The position numbers and the translations under genes are program-made. The notes under the pieces were generated by a model. The model made no database searches, was not told where the DNA came from, and worked only from the letters and a program-made list of their open reading frames with translations. Below are positions 1-8,113 of a DNA stretch of 11,756 nucleotides, one piece after another. Each line of letters starts with the position of its first letter. The first letter of the stretch is position 1. Origin of the DNA: Saccoglossus kowalevskii (lineage: Eukaryota > Hemichordata > Enteropneusta > Harrimaniidae); the NCBI RefSeq assembly GCF_000003605.2, contig NW_003110974.1, positions 265,210 through 276,965 on the forward strand, in the 5' to 3' direction.

Positions 1-301
1 CAAGCTATCATAATCTTCGGGGCGGAACTAATTCACGAGACGCTCAACGTTGCTATTTAAGACGCGCACCACTCTACCGTTGTATTTATATGGGCTCTGC
101 GCGAGCTGCCAGGTGAGCTGCTGTGAAACACCGGTCGAAAAGCCGGTGAAAATAGCTAAAATCGAGAAAACAGCACAAACTTTGAAGACATCCTAAACAA
201 CCAAATTTAAATATGTTGCATATGTAGAGGTAATCTTGTTACACTGTTCAGGGGGGTGTCAACAACCATCCCAAAATACCGTTTTCTGAAAATTTGTTGT
301 C

Positions 302-453
302 GGGTGTGTTTAAACCGAAGACGAAAAACAAAGAACGAAGACAGAATATTCATACTGTTTAATCATAACAGTTTAATACATTTACATGCACTCATCGTTC
401 ATACTGTTTAATCATAACGTATATATTCTTCGTTCTTCGGTTTAAGCACACCC
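302..453. repeat. MITE-like element with inverted termini
   Basis: The left end 302-320 (GGGTGTGTTTAAACCGAAG) matches the reverse complement of 435-453 at 18 of 19 bases. A second patch, AACGAAG at 334-340, mirrors 428-434. Between the arms a 19-base sequence, CATACTGTTTAATCATAAC, occurs perfectly at 351-369 and again at 400-418. The size of about 150 bases and the lack of coding suggest a non-autonomous DNA transposon or foldback element. I could not identify a clear target-site duplication. Confidence 0.65.
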
Positions 454-644
454 TCTGTTTTCACCATGATGGTTGCCAGGTGAAAATGCCTGACCCGAGA
501 ATAAATGTCGCTGCACACAGTGGTAGCTGTGTTGGCTTAGATGTCGAGGCGCTTTCTGGCAGTCATTGTAACAAAGCTTTCTATTGGTCGGTAAACTTTC
601 TATCGCGCAACCACGTGACATACACGGTTATGAATAGAATTACC

Positions 645-720
645 GCACGGTGTTGTAGAGGGAGGAATGTCCGAACGGAACAACACCGTGCAGGCGGACG
701 ATGGCCGTCCGTAGGCCATC
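645..720. repeat. GC-rich double hairpin
   Basis: GCACGGTGTTG at 645-655 pairs perfectly with 681-691, and GATGGCC at 700-706 pairs with 714-720. CGGACG at 695-700 can also pair with CGTCCG at 706-711. The patch is clearly richer in G and C than its surroundings and may be a remnant of a mobile element. Confidence 0.5.
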
Positions 721-1125
721 GTTGAAGCAACAACGTCCCTTTTGTCCTTTTTACAAACAGATTAATTAATTTCATCGATTTCTTTACAGATTAATCCTCA
801 ACAAAACTTAGAAACATCACATAAAAAATACAGGCTCTAAAATTAGTCTAATGCAAACCAAATCAACCGACACCACATCTTTTTGTTGGAGCCTGAAGTC
901 TACGCGTGTTTTTATTGCGTTCAAAAATGTTTCATTTCAAACTGCGCATGCACACACACTGTGGTTTCTCGAAATGCATACTAATTAGGTAACTTGTCAC
1001 TGATAAAAGTTACTGCAAAACATTTGAAGCAATTTTGAGCAATAGCACTAGAGTGAAATATCAACGTGCCTCTGCATTCTCCATGAATTTCGTAACTTGC
1101 TATGATCACGATAAGGAAAAAACGA

Positions 1126-1178
1126 GATATTACACAATTCACAACATATATGCATATAGGAATGAATTGTGTAATATC
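1126..1178. repeat. perfect 16-base inverted repeat hairpin
   Basis: GATATTACACAATTCA at 1126-1141 is the exact reverse complement of 1163-1178, with a 21-base loop that itself contains the palindrome TATATGCATATA. This is a foldback remnant or local hairpin in an intron. Confidence 0.65.
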
Positions 1179-1528
1179 GATTAGTATACCCGACTTCGGC
1201 GTGAGGGTTATTACTTAAATATAGTAATAGTCACTGCTCTTTACGTTTGGATAATCGCCTCGTGCTACTAAAAACTAGTATAAATGACATACCTTTCCTC
1301 CGTTTTTGGTTTTAAAATGCTAAAACGTCTACAAATTGTATGGTATCATACAACTGTATTCTACCATTGACTCTATTGGCGCTCAATGAAAATGCCCTCG
1401 TGCGTGTTCCGGATATGAAAATGTTCTGTCTCCAGCAATTAGTGTGTCAAGCACTCTGCGAACTCTATATTTGACAGTTGCAAAATGTACGACAACTAAT
1501 TATTTCAAATATTTTGTTCATGTTACAG

Positions 1529-1776
1529 TCACAGAGTTCTGCCATAGCAACGCCAGTGGCGACCCATTTTCTTTACACAACAGTATGGCGCCAAATCAAC
1601 AAAACATTAAATGTTTTCAAAGGAGTGCATGGGATGTTATGTCACAGTCACCTGACTTTATTGACGGCAATAACCCTCCACGTCATGTATTGGACACCAC
1701 ACCAGACTTTATTATTGTAAAATCCTCCCCGCTGAGAATTGTATTGGTGCTCGATGTTTCGGGTAGTATGAGTTCT
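1529..1776 (+). CDS. CLCA gene 1, first visible exon: pre-VWA segment and start of VWA
   Basis: The acceptor is TGTTACAG ending at 1528 and the donor GTGAGT starts at 1777. The exon enters in phase 1 (two bases complete a split codon) and leaves in phase 0. It encodes VTEFC, then the family-typical APNQQNIKCFQRSAWDVM segment, and ends just after the first VWA strand IVLVLDVSGSM, which carries the DxSxS metal-site residues. An open frame extends upstream of 1529 but shows no CLCA likeness, so the acceptor sets the boundary. The exon before it lies outside the window. Confidence 0.9.
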
Positions 1777-4700
1777 GTGAGTAATGGCGACATATTAATA
1801 ATTATCATTTCACTTGAATATTAATATTGTACTAAGCTACTCAATCCAACATGATTCTTTCAAAGTAAATGATTTCTAATCTTGGTTAATGAACGGTATC
1901 TTGACTCTGTTCATTACAGAATAATCGAATTGGTATTTTGGAATCACTTGCTACCAAGTTCATTAAGTACACTGTTCCAGATGGACATTTCGTTGGAATT
2001 GTTGAGTTTGGATCGGGAGCAACTATCAAGTCATATCTAACAGAACTTGGGTCGAACTACACACGCGAGTATTTATCCAATCTAGTGCCGTCATATACCA
2101 GTGGCTCAACATGTATTGGGTGCGGGCTACAGAGCGGAATACAGGTAATAATCACAATATCCATAAGCTGTGTTGACATTGGAAAGACTTTAAAAATAGC
2201 AGTGTATATATAATACATTGACTACATGAATATGTTAATTGTGTAGGGAAGTTATGGATTTTAATGTGAAGGCAAGATAAGGAAAATGCAAATAAATACT
2301 TTGAATTTTGAATGTTTTTAGGTTTTGGAAGATGGTGGTAAAAGTGCTAGAGGTGGTATTCTCCTTCTCATTACCGACGGGCAAGAAAATGAATCCCCCT
2401 ACATTGATACTGTGAAACCGGATTTGATCAGCAAAGGTGTGGCTGTTGATACTATTGCACTTAGTTCAAATGCGGACGATAAGCTGGCCACATTATCTAA
2501 TGATACACGTGGATTATCTTACTGGGAATCTGAAGACCAGCAGTCTACTGCCCTCAATGATGCAATAACTGCAACTATTTCAACTCGACTCGGAAAAAGC
2601 CAGTCTGTCCCAATTCAGGTGCGTATTATCTGTAACTTGCTGTTCATTTCACACGATTAATAACGTATTTTGTACAACTAATAATGTGTCAAATATGGTT
2701 AATCAGTTGTATCTGCATGAAACATAGTATGTTCACACTCGTTACACAGTACAAAGCGCAATACTTCAACATTTTGGACTGTTCATTTCATATCAACTTA
2801 CTTTTATTTCCACAACAGCTAGTTTCTAGTAAAGCTGCAATAGTTGGTGGTCGAAAAGACACCAACTCTGTGGAAATCGATTCAACAGTCGGGAAAGATA
2901 CTGTCTTCTTCTTCCTTTGGTCCACCTCAGTCATTTCTGTCATCCTTACAAGACCGGATGGAAATATTATTGATGATACCTCATCGGAATACACAAGCGA
3001 TGTTACTAAAAAATCAGTTGTGATTGCAATTTCTGGAATAGCTATGGTATGATTCCATATACAACAAATAACGTATCTTTAATTTTATCTATCTGTCTTT
3101 CTGTAATGATGAACGTGTTGGTAATGACGTATTCAACAATTTAACACTATGCATATGTAACTATCTCTAACTACCAGAACCTAACAATACACACAAATTG
3201 GTATGATATTGTTAGACCTATAGTCAGTGATCCATATTGTGTTGCCATGCATATGATTAAGTAACATAAAGCTTTGTCTGCCTTATAGTCAGGAACGTGG
3301 TATTATGAAATACACTCAACCCACTCACAGACGGTTGAAGTGGCGATACAGTCAGAGGCTAGGGACGGCGTTGAACCAATACATATCTTTTCCAGACTAA
3401 GTGACGTGCTCATCACAGATACACCACCCAATGCTGCCATATATGTACAAGTTACCCAGGGTTACAGTCCTATATTACACGCTAATGTGACCGCGACAGT
3501 GGAGAGACCAACACCCCATGCACCAGTGCAAGTACAATTATATGACAATGGATCAGGTACTGCAACATAGCGGTTTATTACGTTTGACAGCATTATATCT
3601 TTAAATATGACATTACGTCTACAATTTCCTGTTTTTGTTTTCTCCTCAAAGGAATTGACTCTACAAAGAATGATGGTGTATACTCGCGACAATTCGTCGA
3701 ATTCGTCTCGGCTACTTGTCCTAATTGCAGGTATAATGTCAAAATAAAAGTTGAAGCTCGGAATGGGTTGGCATCTATACCAATTTCAGCATCGAATAGT
3801 GGGAGGGCTCTCTCAATACGACCACGTAAGTATCGTATCACCGTAAAAATCCGATTTACATAACTGAATAATACATTTATTTATGGTGTTGTTTATTGCA
3901 CATTCCACGTTGCTCTTGCAATTTGTTGTGTTCGCTCATAGCTGGACCAAAAGAAGAAAGCAATATTACGGTCCCTATTGATGATTTCGATCGTGTGGAT
4001 ACTGGTGGTGCAATCCAAGCTCCAGTAACTGTCAGTGATGATGATGAATTCCCACCATCGAGAATTGCCGATCTACGAGTCACTGGGACATCGTATGATG
4101 ACCAGACTATTACATTAGAATGGACGGCACCTGGAAATGATTTAGACAAAGGGACAGGTAAATAATTATTAGAATCGATTATAACATTTTTGGGAAATTG
4201 CGTTACAAATTACTGAAATATTAAACTATAATATCTTTGAATGGCATATTAAGCAAAATCTATGTGTACTAGATTGTTAAGGCTTATTGACAATGTGATA
4301 ATCTAACAATAATCTAGATCATTCACAATAAAGAAGTAATTTAAAAAAAATGATAAGTTTATGCAAGTGATATTTAAACTCCGTTTAGTCTGTAAATTGT
4401 ACTGAATATACATGATAACAAAGCAAATAGTAGTTTGTCTGTTTCGGAAGAGTGCCCATGAACATGTATATATAACCTAATGACGGGACACAGTTCGTAA
4501 ACTTACACACGGCGAGTATTTACCATATAATACTATAATGTAGTATAATAATATGCTGTAATGCACAAATTACAAACTATTTGTACGTAAAAACGCAACA
4601 CATAATTTGAGCGCATTGCCACGGCATCTCACTACGTCATTCTGATTGGTTAAATACAAATATATTTGTTATTTCAGCTGATGGTTATGACCTGAGATAC

Positions 4701-5204
4701 AGTAGAAACTTCGTCACGTTTTCACGCGAGTTTATAACCGGCGAAGAGTTAACCGATAACCATGTCATTGAGGGCACCCTGTCATCGCCAAGCCCATTCG
4801 GTACGACGGAGACAGTAACGGTACAACTGCCAGCTACCTATGAAAACATAACATATTTCTTCGCAATCCGTGCATTCGACGCTGCTAATAATACAGCTGC
4901 TCCTTCCAATATTATATCTACGGCCATAGTGGTTTCTACGCGAAGCGACGATGATTTTACAACAGAAAGCTATTTCATTACTACTGCGGATGACGTGGAT
5001 ATTATAGCCCCGACTGAACCCGAATCGGAATCAATATCAACAACAATCATCGTTGCGGCGTCGGTAGTGGGGGCGGTGGTATTGCTGTTGTATAGTGTGT
5101 GTGTCCTGGTAATGGCTAAATATGTCTGCGTCCGTCCCAAATCAGCCATTGCCCCAGAACAACCGACAGATTTCCAGATGTCGTATGTTAATACAGGTGT
5201 ATAG
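1529..5204 (+). CDS. CLCA family calcium-activated chloride channel regulator, 3' part (8 exons, 5' end outside window)
   Basis: Joined exons 1529-1776, 1920-2144, 2322-2618, 2819-3046, 3289-3556, 3652-3825, 3942-4157 and 4678-5204 give 727 residues ending in TAG. In order they contain the conserved VTEFC segment, a VWA domain (about residues 72-240) with metal-site motif DVSGSM (76-81), Thr147 in GSTCIGCGL and Asp177 in TDGQEN, a beta-rich region (about 258-480), an FN3 domain (about 516-636), an acidic Ser/Thr stalk, a membrane helix (676-699) and a 28-residue tail. CLCA proteins are known as self-cleaving metalloproteases at the cell surface or secreted, which stabilise or activate anion channels through the VWA domain. 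The missing N-terminal part should hold the signal peptide and HExxH protease motif. Several N-glycosylation sequons (NAS, NYT, NDT, NVT, NIT, NNT) fit an extracellular location. The single C-terminal helix suggests a type I membrane form like CLCA2 rather than a secreted one. No frameshift or stop breaks it. The family call is firm; the exact orthologue is not decided. Confidence 0.93.
1920..2144 (+). CDS. CLCA gene 1 exon: VWA core
   Basis: The acceptor TTCATTACAG ends at 1919 and the donor GTAATA starts at 2145; 75 codons, phase 0 on both sides. It starts NNRIGILES and includes HFVGIVEFGS, the second VWA strand, and GSTCIGCGL, whose Thr is the third metal-site residue in this family. The preceding intron is 143 bases. 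Confidence 0.92.
2322..2618 (+). CDS. CLCA gene 1 exon: VWA C-terminal half
   Basis: The acceptor TTTTTAG ends at 2321 and the donor GTGCGT starts at 2619; 99 codons, phase 0 on both sides. It encodes GGILLLITDGQEN, with the metal-site Asp, then VAVDTIALSSNADDKLATLS, the usual CLCA sequence closing the VWA fold, and a helix leading into the next domain. Confidence 0.92.
2819..3046 (+). CDS. CLCA gene 1 exon: beta-sandwich region after VWA
   Basis: The acceptor TTCCACAACAG ends at 2818 and the donor GTATGA starts at 3047; 76 codons, phase 0 on both sides. It contains VEIDSTVGKDTVFFF and VILTRPDG, matching the CLCA segment where an extracellular beta-domain follows VWA. No cysteines are present in this exon. 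Confidence 0.88.
3289..3556 (+). CDS. CLCA gene 1 exon: SGTWYYEI segment and following beta-domain
   Basis: The acceptor CCTTATAG ends at 3288 and the donor GTACTG starts at 3557. It enters in phase 0 and leaves in phase 1. It starts SGTWYYEI, close to the 'GTW' motif seen in most CLCA proteins, and ends VQVQLYDNGSG, where the family has the DNG turn. NVT at about 3487 is a likely glycosylation site. Confidence 0.9.
3652..3825 (+). CDS. CLCA gene 1 exon: NDGVYSR segment
   Basis: The acceptor CTCCTCAAAG ends at 3651 and the donor GTAAGT, a strong consensus, starts at 3826; phase 1 on both sides. It encodes KNDGVYSRQF, one of the most recognisable CLCA motifs, followed by a CPNC pair and VKIKVEARNG. 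The 95-base intron before it is the shortest in the gene. Confidence 0.91.
3942..4157 (+). CDS. CLCA gene 1 exon: acidic linker and start of FN3
   Basis: The acceptor TTCGCTCATAG ends at 3941 and the donor GTAAAT starts at 4158; phase 1 on both sides. It includes an acidic stretch VSDDDEFPPSRIADLRV and ITLEWTAPGNDLDKG, the family's FN3 opening strands with the conserved WTAPG turn. Confidence 0.91.
4158..4677 (+). other. longest internal intron of CLCA gene 1
   Basis: This 520-base GT-AG intron is the longest between visible exons. It contains an imperfect inverted repeat (CTAGATTGTTA at 4269-4279 against 4304-4317, with a three-base insert). I see no exon or RNA gene in it. Confidence 0.8.
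4678..5204 (+). CDS. CLCA gene 1 last coding exon: FN3 end, stalk, membrane helix, tail
   Basis: The acceptor TTGTTATTTCAG ends at 4677; it enters in phase 1 and the TAG stop is at 5202-5204. It completes FN3 (GYDLRYS to FAIRAFDAANN), then has an acidic Ser/Thr-rich stalk, a hydrophobic run from 5046 to about 5117 (24 residues, IIVAASVV to VLVMA), and a 28-residue tail with KYVCVRPK as the inside flank. A possible donor (CAG/GTGTAT) lies six bases before the stop, but no downstream exon is needed. Confidence 0.92.
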
Positions 5205-5567
5205 CACTATCATCACGACACAATGAGTGTACAACATATATAAAAAATAACAAAAGAATAATAACGTTTTAACAATAAATCTTGAAGCTTACCGTACTAT
5301 ATCATCTAATGACACCCACAATGTGTGTTTCTTACCTGAACTATTCACTGTATGCATAAACACGGTCCATATGTGCATATGTACAATCCTCTGTATTGAA
5401 TAATTAGCTATTTATTAAAGAAGCAATAACAACTAATAAACAGTGAAAAAATAAAACTGAAACATTTTACAGATAAAATAAACAACATGAAATCCTTTGA
5501 ACATTTCAAAAAAAATACCAAAAAAGAAAATTATATTAAGAATTCCCATGATCATCATGGCATATCA
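5205..5567. other. 3' UTR and AT-rich intergenic start
   Basis: This stretch holds the polyadenylation signals of gene 1 and long A-rich tracts (about 5440-5540). No coding potential is visible in it. Confidence 0.6.
5274..5279 (+). promoter_or_regulatory. polyadenylation signal AATAAA of CLCA gene 1
   Basis: The first canonical AATAAA lies 70 bases after the stop codon and would give a very short 3' UTR. More AATAAA copies occur between about 5447 and 5480, so alternative ends are possible. Confidence 0.55.
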
Positions 5568-5775
5568 TGTTAAGAGTAGGTTTAACTCACTGGATTTAGA
5601 AGGAAACAAACTACCATAGGTAAATTACAAAGGAAATAAAATTTGTGTCATGATGGCATAGAAGATGTATATCATTTTCTATTTTTATGCAATGCAACAT
5701 TTCACTTAAGAAATAAAATTTACGCCGATTTGATCAAAATACTTTCGAATATTAAGGAAGGCCAGACAAAAAAAT
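5568..5775 (+). pseudogene. LINE ORF2 C-terminal relic, + strand
   Basis: Two overlapping frames carry the typical end of a non-LTR retrotransposon protein. One reads KSRFNSLDLEGNKL, then after a stop VNYKGNKIC (to about 5646). The other, from 5643, reads LCHDGIEDVYHFLFLC and then LRNKIYADLIKIL. The layout (x)RIC.LC....EDE.HFL..C is the C-terminal Cys/His motif of CR1/Jockey-type and similar elements. At least one in-frame stop (TAG at about 5617) and one frame switch near 5643-5646 show it is dead. Upstream domains are absent, as expected for a decayed fragment. Confidence 0.6.
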
Positions 5776-6777
5776 GCCTTCTTTCAGAGGAGGGGGGATT
5801 TTACATTTAATTTGCTTTTTTTTTTGGTGACATTCCATAGAATATGAATTATGAATTTGGAGGATTGTTAAAGTTAGTGCACATGTATGTCTCAATTTCA
5901 TACATTTGCACACCAAGTATTTTTTTTTTGATTCGCCAAAGTTTGGCATAACGCATACGCGGTTCCAGTCTGGGTGGAAATCACTGTCATTTTCGGTGAG
6001 GATATTGTATCCCGGGATTGTATCTTTCTTTGCGCAACGCTTATATAGACAATTTCAAAGGTACGAAACTGTGCTTATTATGGTATTTATACACTTTGAT
6101 TTATCGTTTGTGGCTTTGTGTCCAGCTTTAGTGATCGTGAGAACTTTGCCAGAAAAATAGCCTTTCTATTATTGTAAGAACTGATTATGTAACGTGTGAA
6201 TTGAAAGATTACCCCGTCATTTAAGAGGCTTGAAGTGTTCTCTCCATGGACAATGTCGAAAATACATTCGTTGTGCATTAATATATTAACATTGGACATG
6301 AACATATCGAATATATTTTATAGTCGGGGCGGATCGACCAATCTGTTTTGGACCGGAACGTCCAAACCAGGGCCGGATCGTCTTTTATTTACCGGATCGT
6401 CCTGACACCACCTTACCGATAACAGCACGGCGTTAAAAAATGTCAAACATTGCTGCTAATGATGATTCATGGTGTAACTTATCACCACGTGACCATTTAT
6501 GCCGTCACTCTCCCTCAATATCTCCACGTGTGTTTTTACATGCCATTCCACTCGCATGTTTATGTAAACAAATTGTTGTTTTGTTTCGTTACACCATTTA
6601 CCTGACCGAATTTGATACGTGTAGAAAAGTTGACAAATTAAGATGAAATTACGTGATCCTACTAATGGAATGTATTTTGGAATAATCATTCTGGCCATAG
6701 CGCCTATTGGAGGACTGAACCTTCCGGCAATCGACATATATTTATAGAACATCGTATTCTCCACCGTTCACGTATCG
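5776..6777. other. intergenic, no recognised gene
   Basis: This stretch holds homopolymer runs (5815-5825, 5921-5930), a minus-strand open stretch (about 6050-5752) of unclear origin, the CGGATCG cluster at 6329-6402, and a short + strand frame from 6643 (MKLRDPTNGMYFG, 34 residues) with a hydrophobic middle that ends GGLNLPAIDIYL. The last could be a LINE shred, but it is too short to call. Confidence 0.5.
6329..6402. repeat. cluster of four CGGATCG-type motifs
   Basis: CGGATCG occurs at 6330-6336, 6374-6380 and 6393-6399, with a one-base variant CGGAACG at 6354-6360. Three copies are followed by a GTCC or GTC end and preceded by CC or C. Spacing is 24, 20 and 19 bases. This GC-rich patch stands out from the AT-rich surroundings. 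Confidence 0.6.
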
Positions 6778-8113
6778 TTAAACCTGGGAAATTGGTTCAT
6801 AACTTGTGAATACTCTTGAATAATCTTGGTGTGAAATGGAATGGTTGCATTTCTTCTTACCTTTGAAATAGGTGTTGGCTGTGTCTTTCCACTTAGAGGG
6901 GCTGGAATCATGAATAACCTTTATACTGAGTTGAAGAATACCCTCAGTTTGGACTCGGATTTTAATCCTATCAGACAGATCAGCAGTACCTCAGTACTTG
7001 TTTTATTAAAACAAGAATGATCGTGGTTGCTGTACAGGTATCTTTGAATGTAGCTGAGACGCATAGAGTCGATGCGCGTTGGGAGGTGCATAACATTTTG
7101 CCTATCCCTTACCAAGGGGAGATACAGTGTTTGACATCAACCCAATGTCGGCCTTGCCAAAAGAATTCAATCAAAATTCTCTGTACCTTCAGAACTAAAT
7201 CAATAGGCGGTGTAAGGCAGTACAAGAACTATAGCGAAATCAGGTTATTAATGACGCGCCCTCTATACAACATGTTATGAACGGAGTGATTTCTAAAGTT
7301 GATTATCTTTTCACGTTTGACACAAGTTCAGCCCATGTCTGATAAGTAGAAATGTGGCTGTTCCCGAGATAAACACCCAACAGATATTGAGTGGAGAGTA
7401 AGTGTTGTTGCGCCAGCTACCAGCCCTTCTGATTTTTGAAGATTTACTCGCTCGCTTATAAACTTGTAACTAGTGAGCTGAACTAAAATCTTGTTTTTAC
7501 GTGTTCTACTTCGTCAGCATAATTAATAAGTTTACAATAAGTTGTTTATTGCTGTGTGGTATGATCAATCGAATATTGTCTGGAGTACTGCTTCAATGGC
7601 TATAACGTAGAGAGCAGTTGACATTGAGCAGCCTTGTAGAATACCCCTAGTTTGGTCTGGGTGAACAATAGTGCCCATGACCTCGCGCAGTCGCAGTGCA
7701 AGCGTTTTTGTGAAGATTTTATAATTACTGCATAACAAACTCACATGTCGCCAGTATTTTTGGTTGGTGGCATCACCTTTTCCTGAGTGACATCTGTTCT
7801 TGTACAAGATATGGCAGCAGTGAAAATACTTCACACAGATCTCTCCCAATAATATGATAAACGTTTGGTAGAATTCGTTTGGTGTCCTATTAATACTGGG
7901 TGTAATACCGCGTGGCAGCAGTGTTACAGTAGAACTCAGTTTCACTGAGCTGTGGTAGGGCTTCAAAATATTAAATATCCCTCCCATTATGACTGGGTCG
8001 TTGTTTGAATTACTAATAAACTGTTCAAGCTTGCTGCCAATACAAATTGAAATATTGCCAGCATTAAGTATTACATCTTGTTCAGCATACCTTTTTTCCG
8101 ACAGTATGCCCAT
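6778..8113 (-). pseudogene. decayed LINE (L1/Tx1-like) with internally deleted reverse transcriptase
   Basis: Read on the minus strand, 8113-7565 is a 182-residue open frame. Residues 72-182 match a LINE reverse transcriptase: TPSINRTPNEFYQTF, then GKGDATNQKYWRHVSLL, YKIFTKTLALRL, MGTIVHPDQT, and at once RGILQGCSMSTALYVIAIE. The stretch normally lying between the HPDQT and RG..QGC motifs, with the catalytic AFD box, is missing, and the YADD box is not found. Further along, IEFFWQGRHWVDVKH (about 7185-7125), LPTRIDSMRLSYIQRYLY (about 7085-7030) and KWKDTANTYFKG (about 6895-6857) are LINE C-terminal pieces in several frames, the last ending at a stop at 6780-6778. Residues 1-60 are not clearly LINE. 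The element is inactive. Confidence 0.75.

Larger units (their letters stand above)
1..1528. other. intron part upstream of first visible CLCA exon
   Basis: I find no CLCA-like exon here in any frame, so this is most likely the end of a long intron of gene 1. It holds a short inverted-repeat element (302-453), a double hairpin (645-720), a perfect 16-base hairpin (1126-1178), and a minus-strand open stretch at 31-195 described under findings. The remaining open frames look random. Confidence 0.6.

Noticed and set aside
480-725. 81-residue + strand open frame
   Set aside because: No domain, splice context or protein-like pattern; it overlaps the GC-rich hairpins, which explain the lack of stops.
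1444-1528. Upstream extension of the first CLCA exon's open frame, starting at a GTG
   Set aside because: It has no CLCA similarity and a good acceptor ends at 1528, so it is intron.
2788-4149. Minus-strand open frames at 2788-2994, 3462-3692, 3593-3841 and 3877-4149
   Set aside because: They are shadows of the + strand CLCA exons and show no family features.
6440-6764. Overlapping open frames on both strands (68 and 102 residues)
   Set aside because: No recognisable motif, no splice support, and neither frame has coding-like composition.
7017-7280. 87-residue + strand open frame
   Set aside because: It lies antisense to the LINE C-terminal pieces, which account for it.
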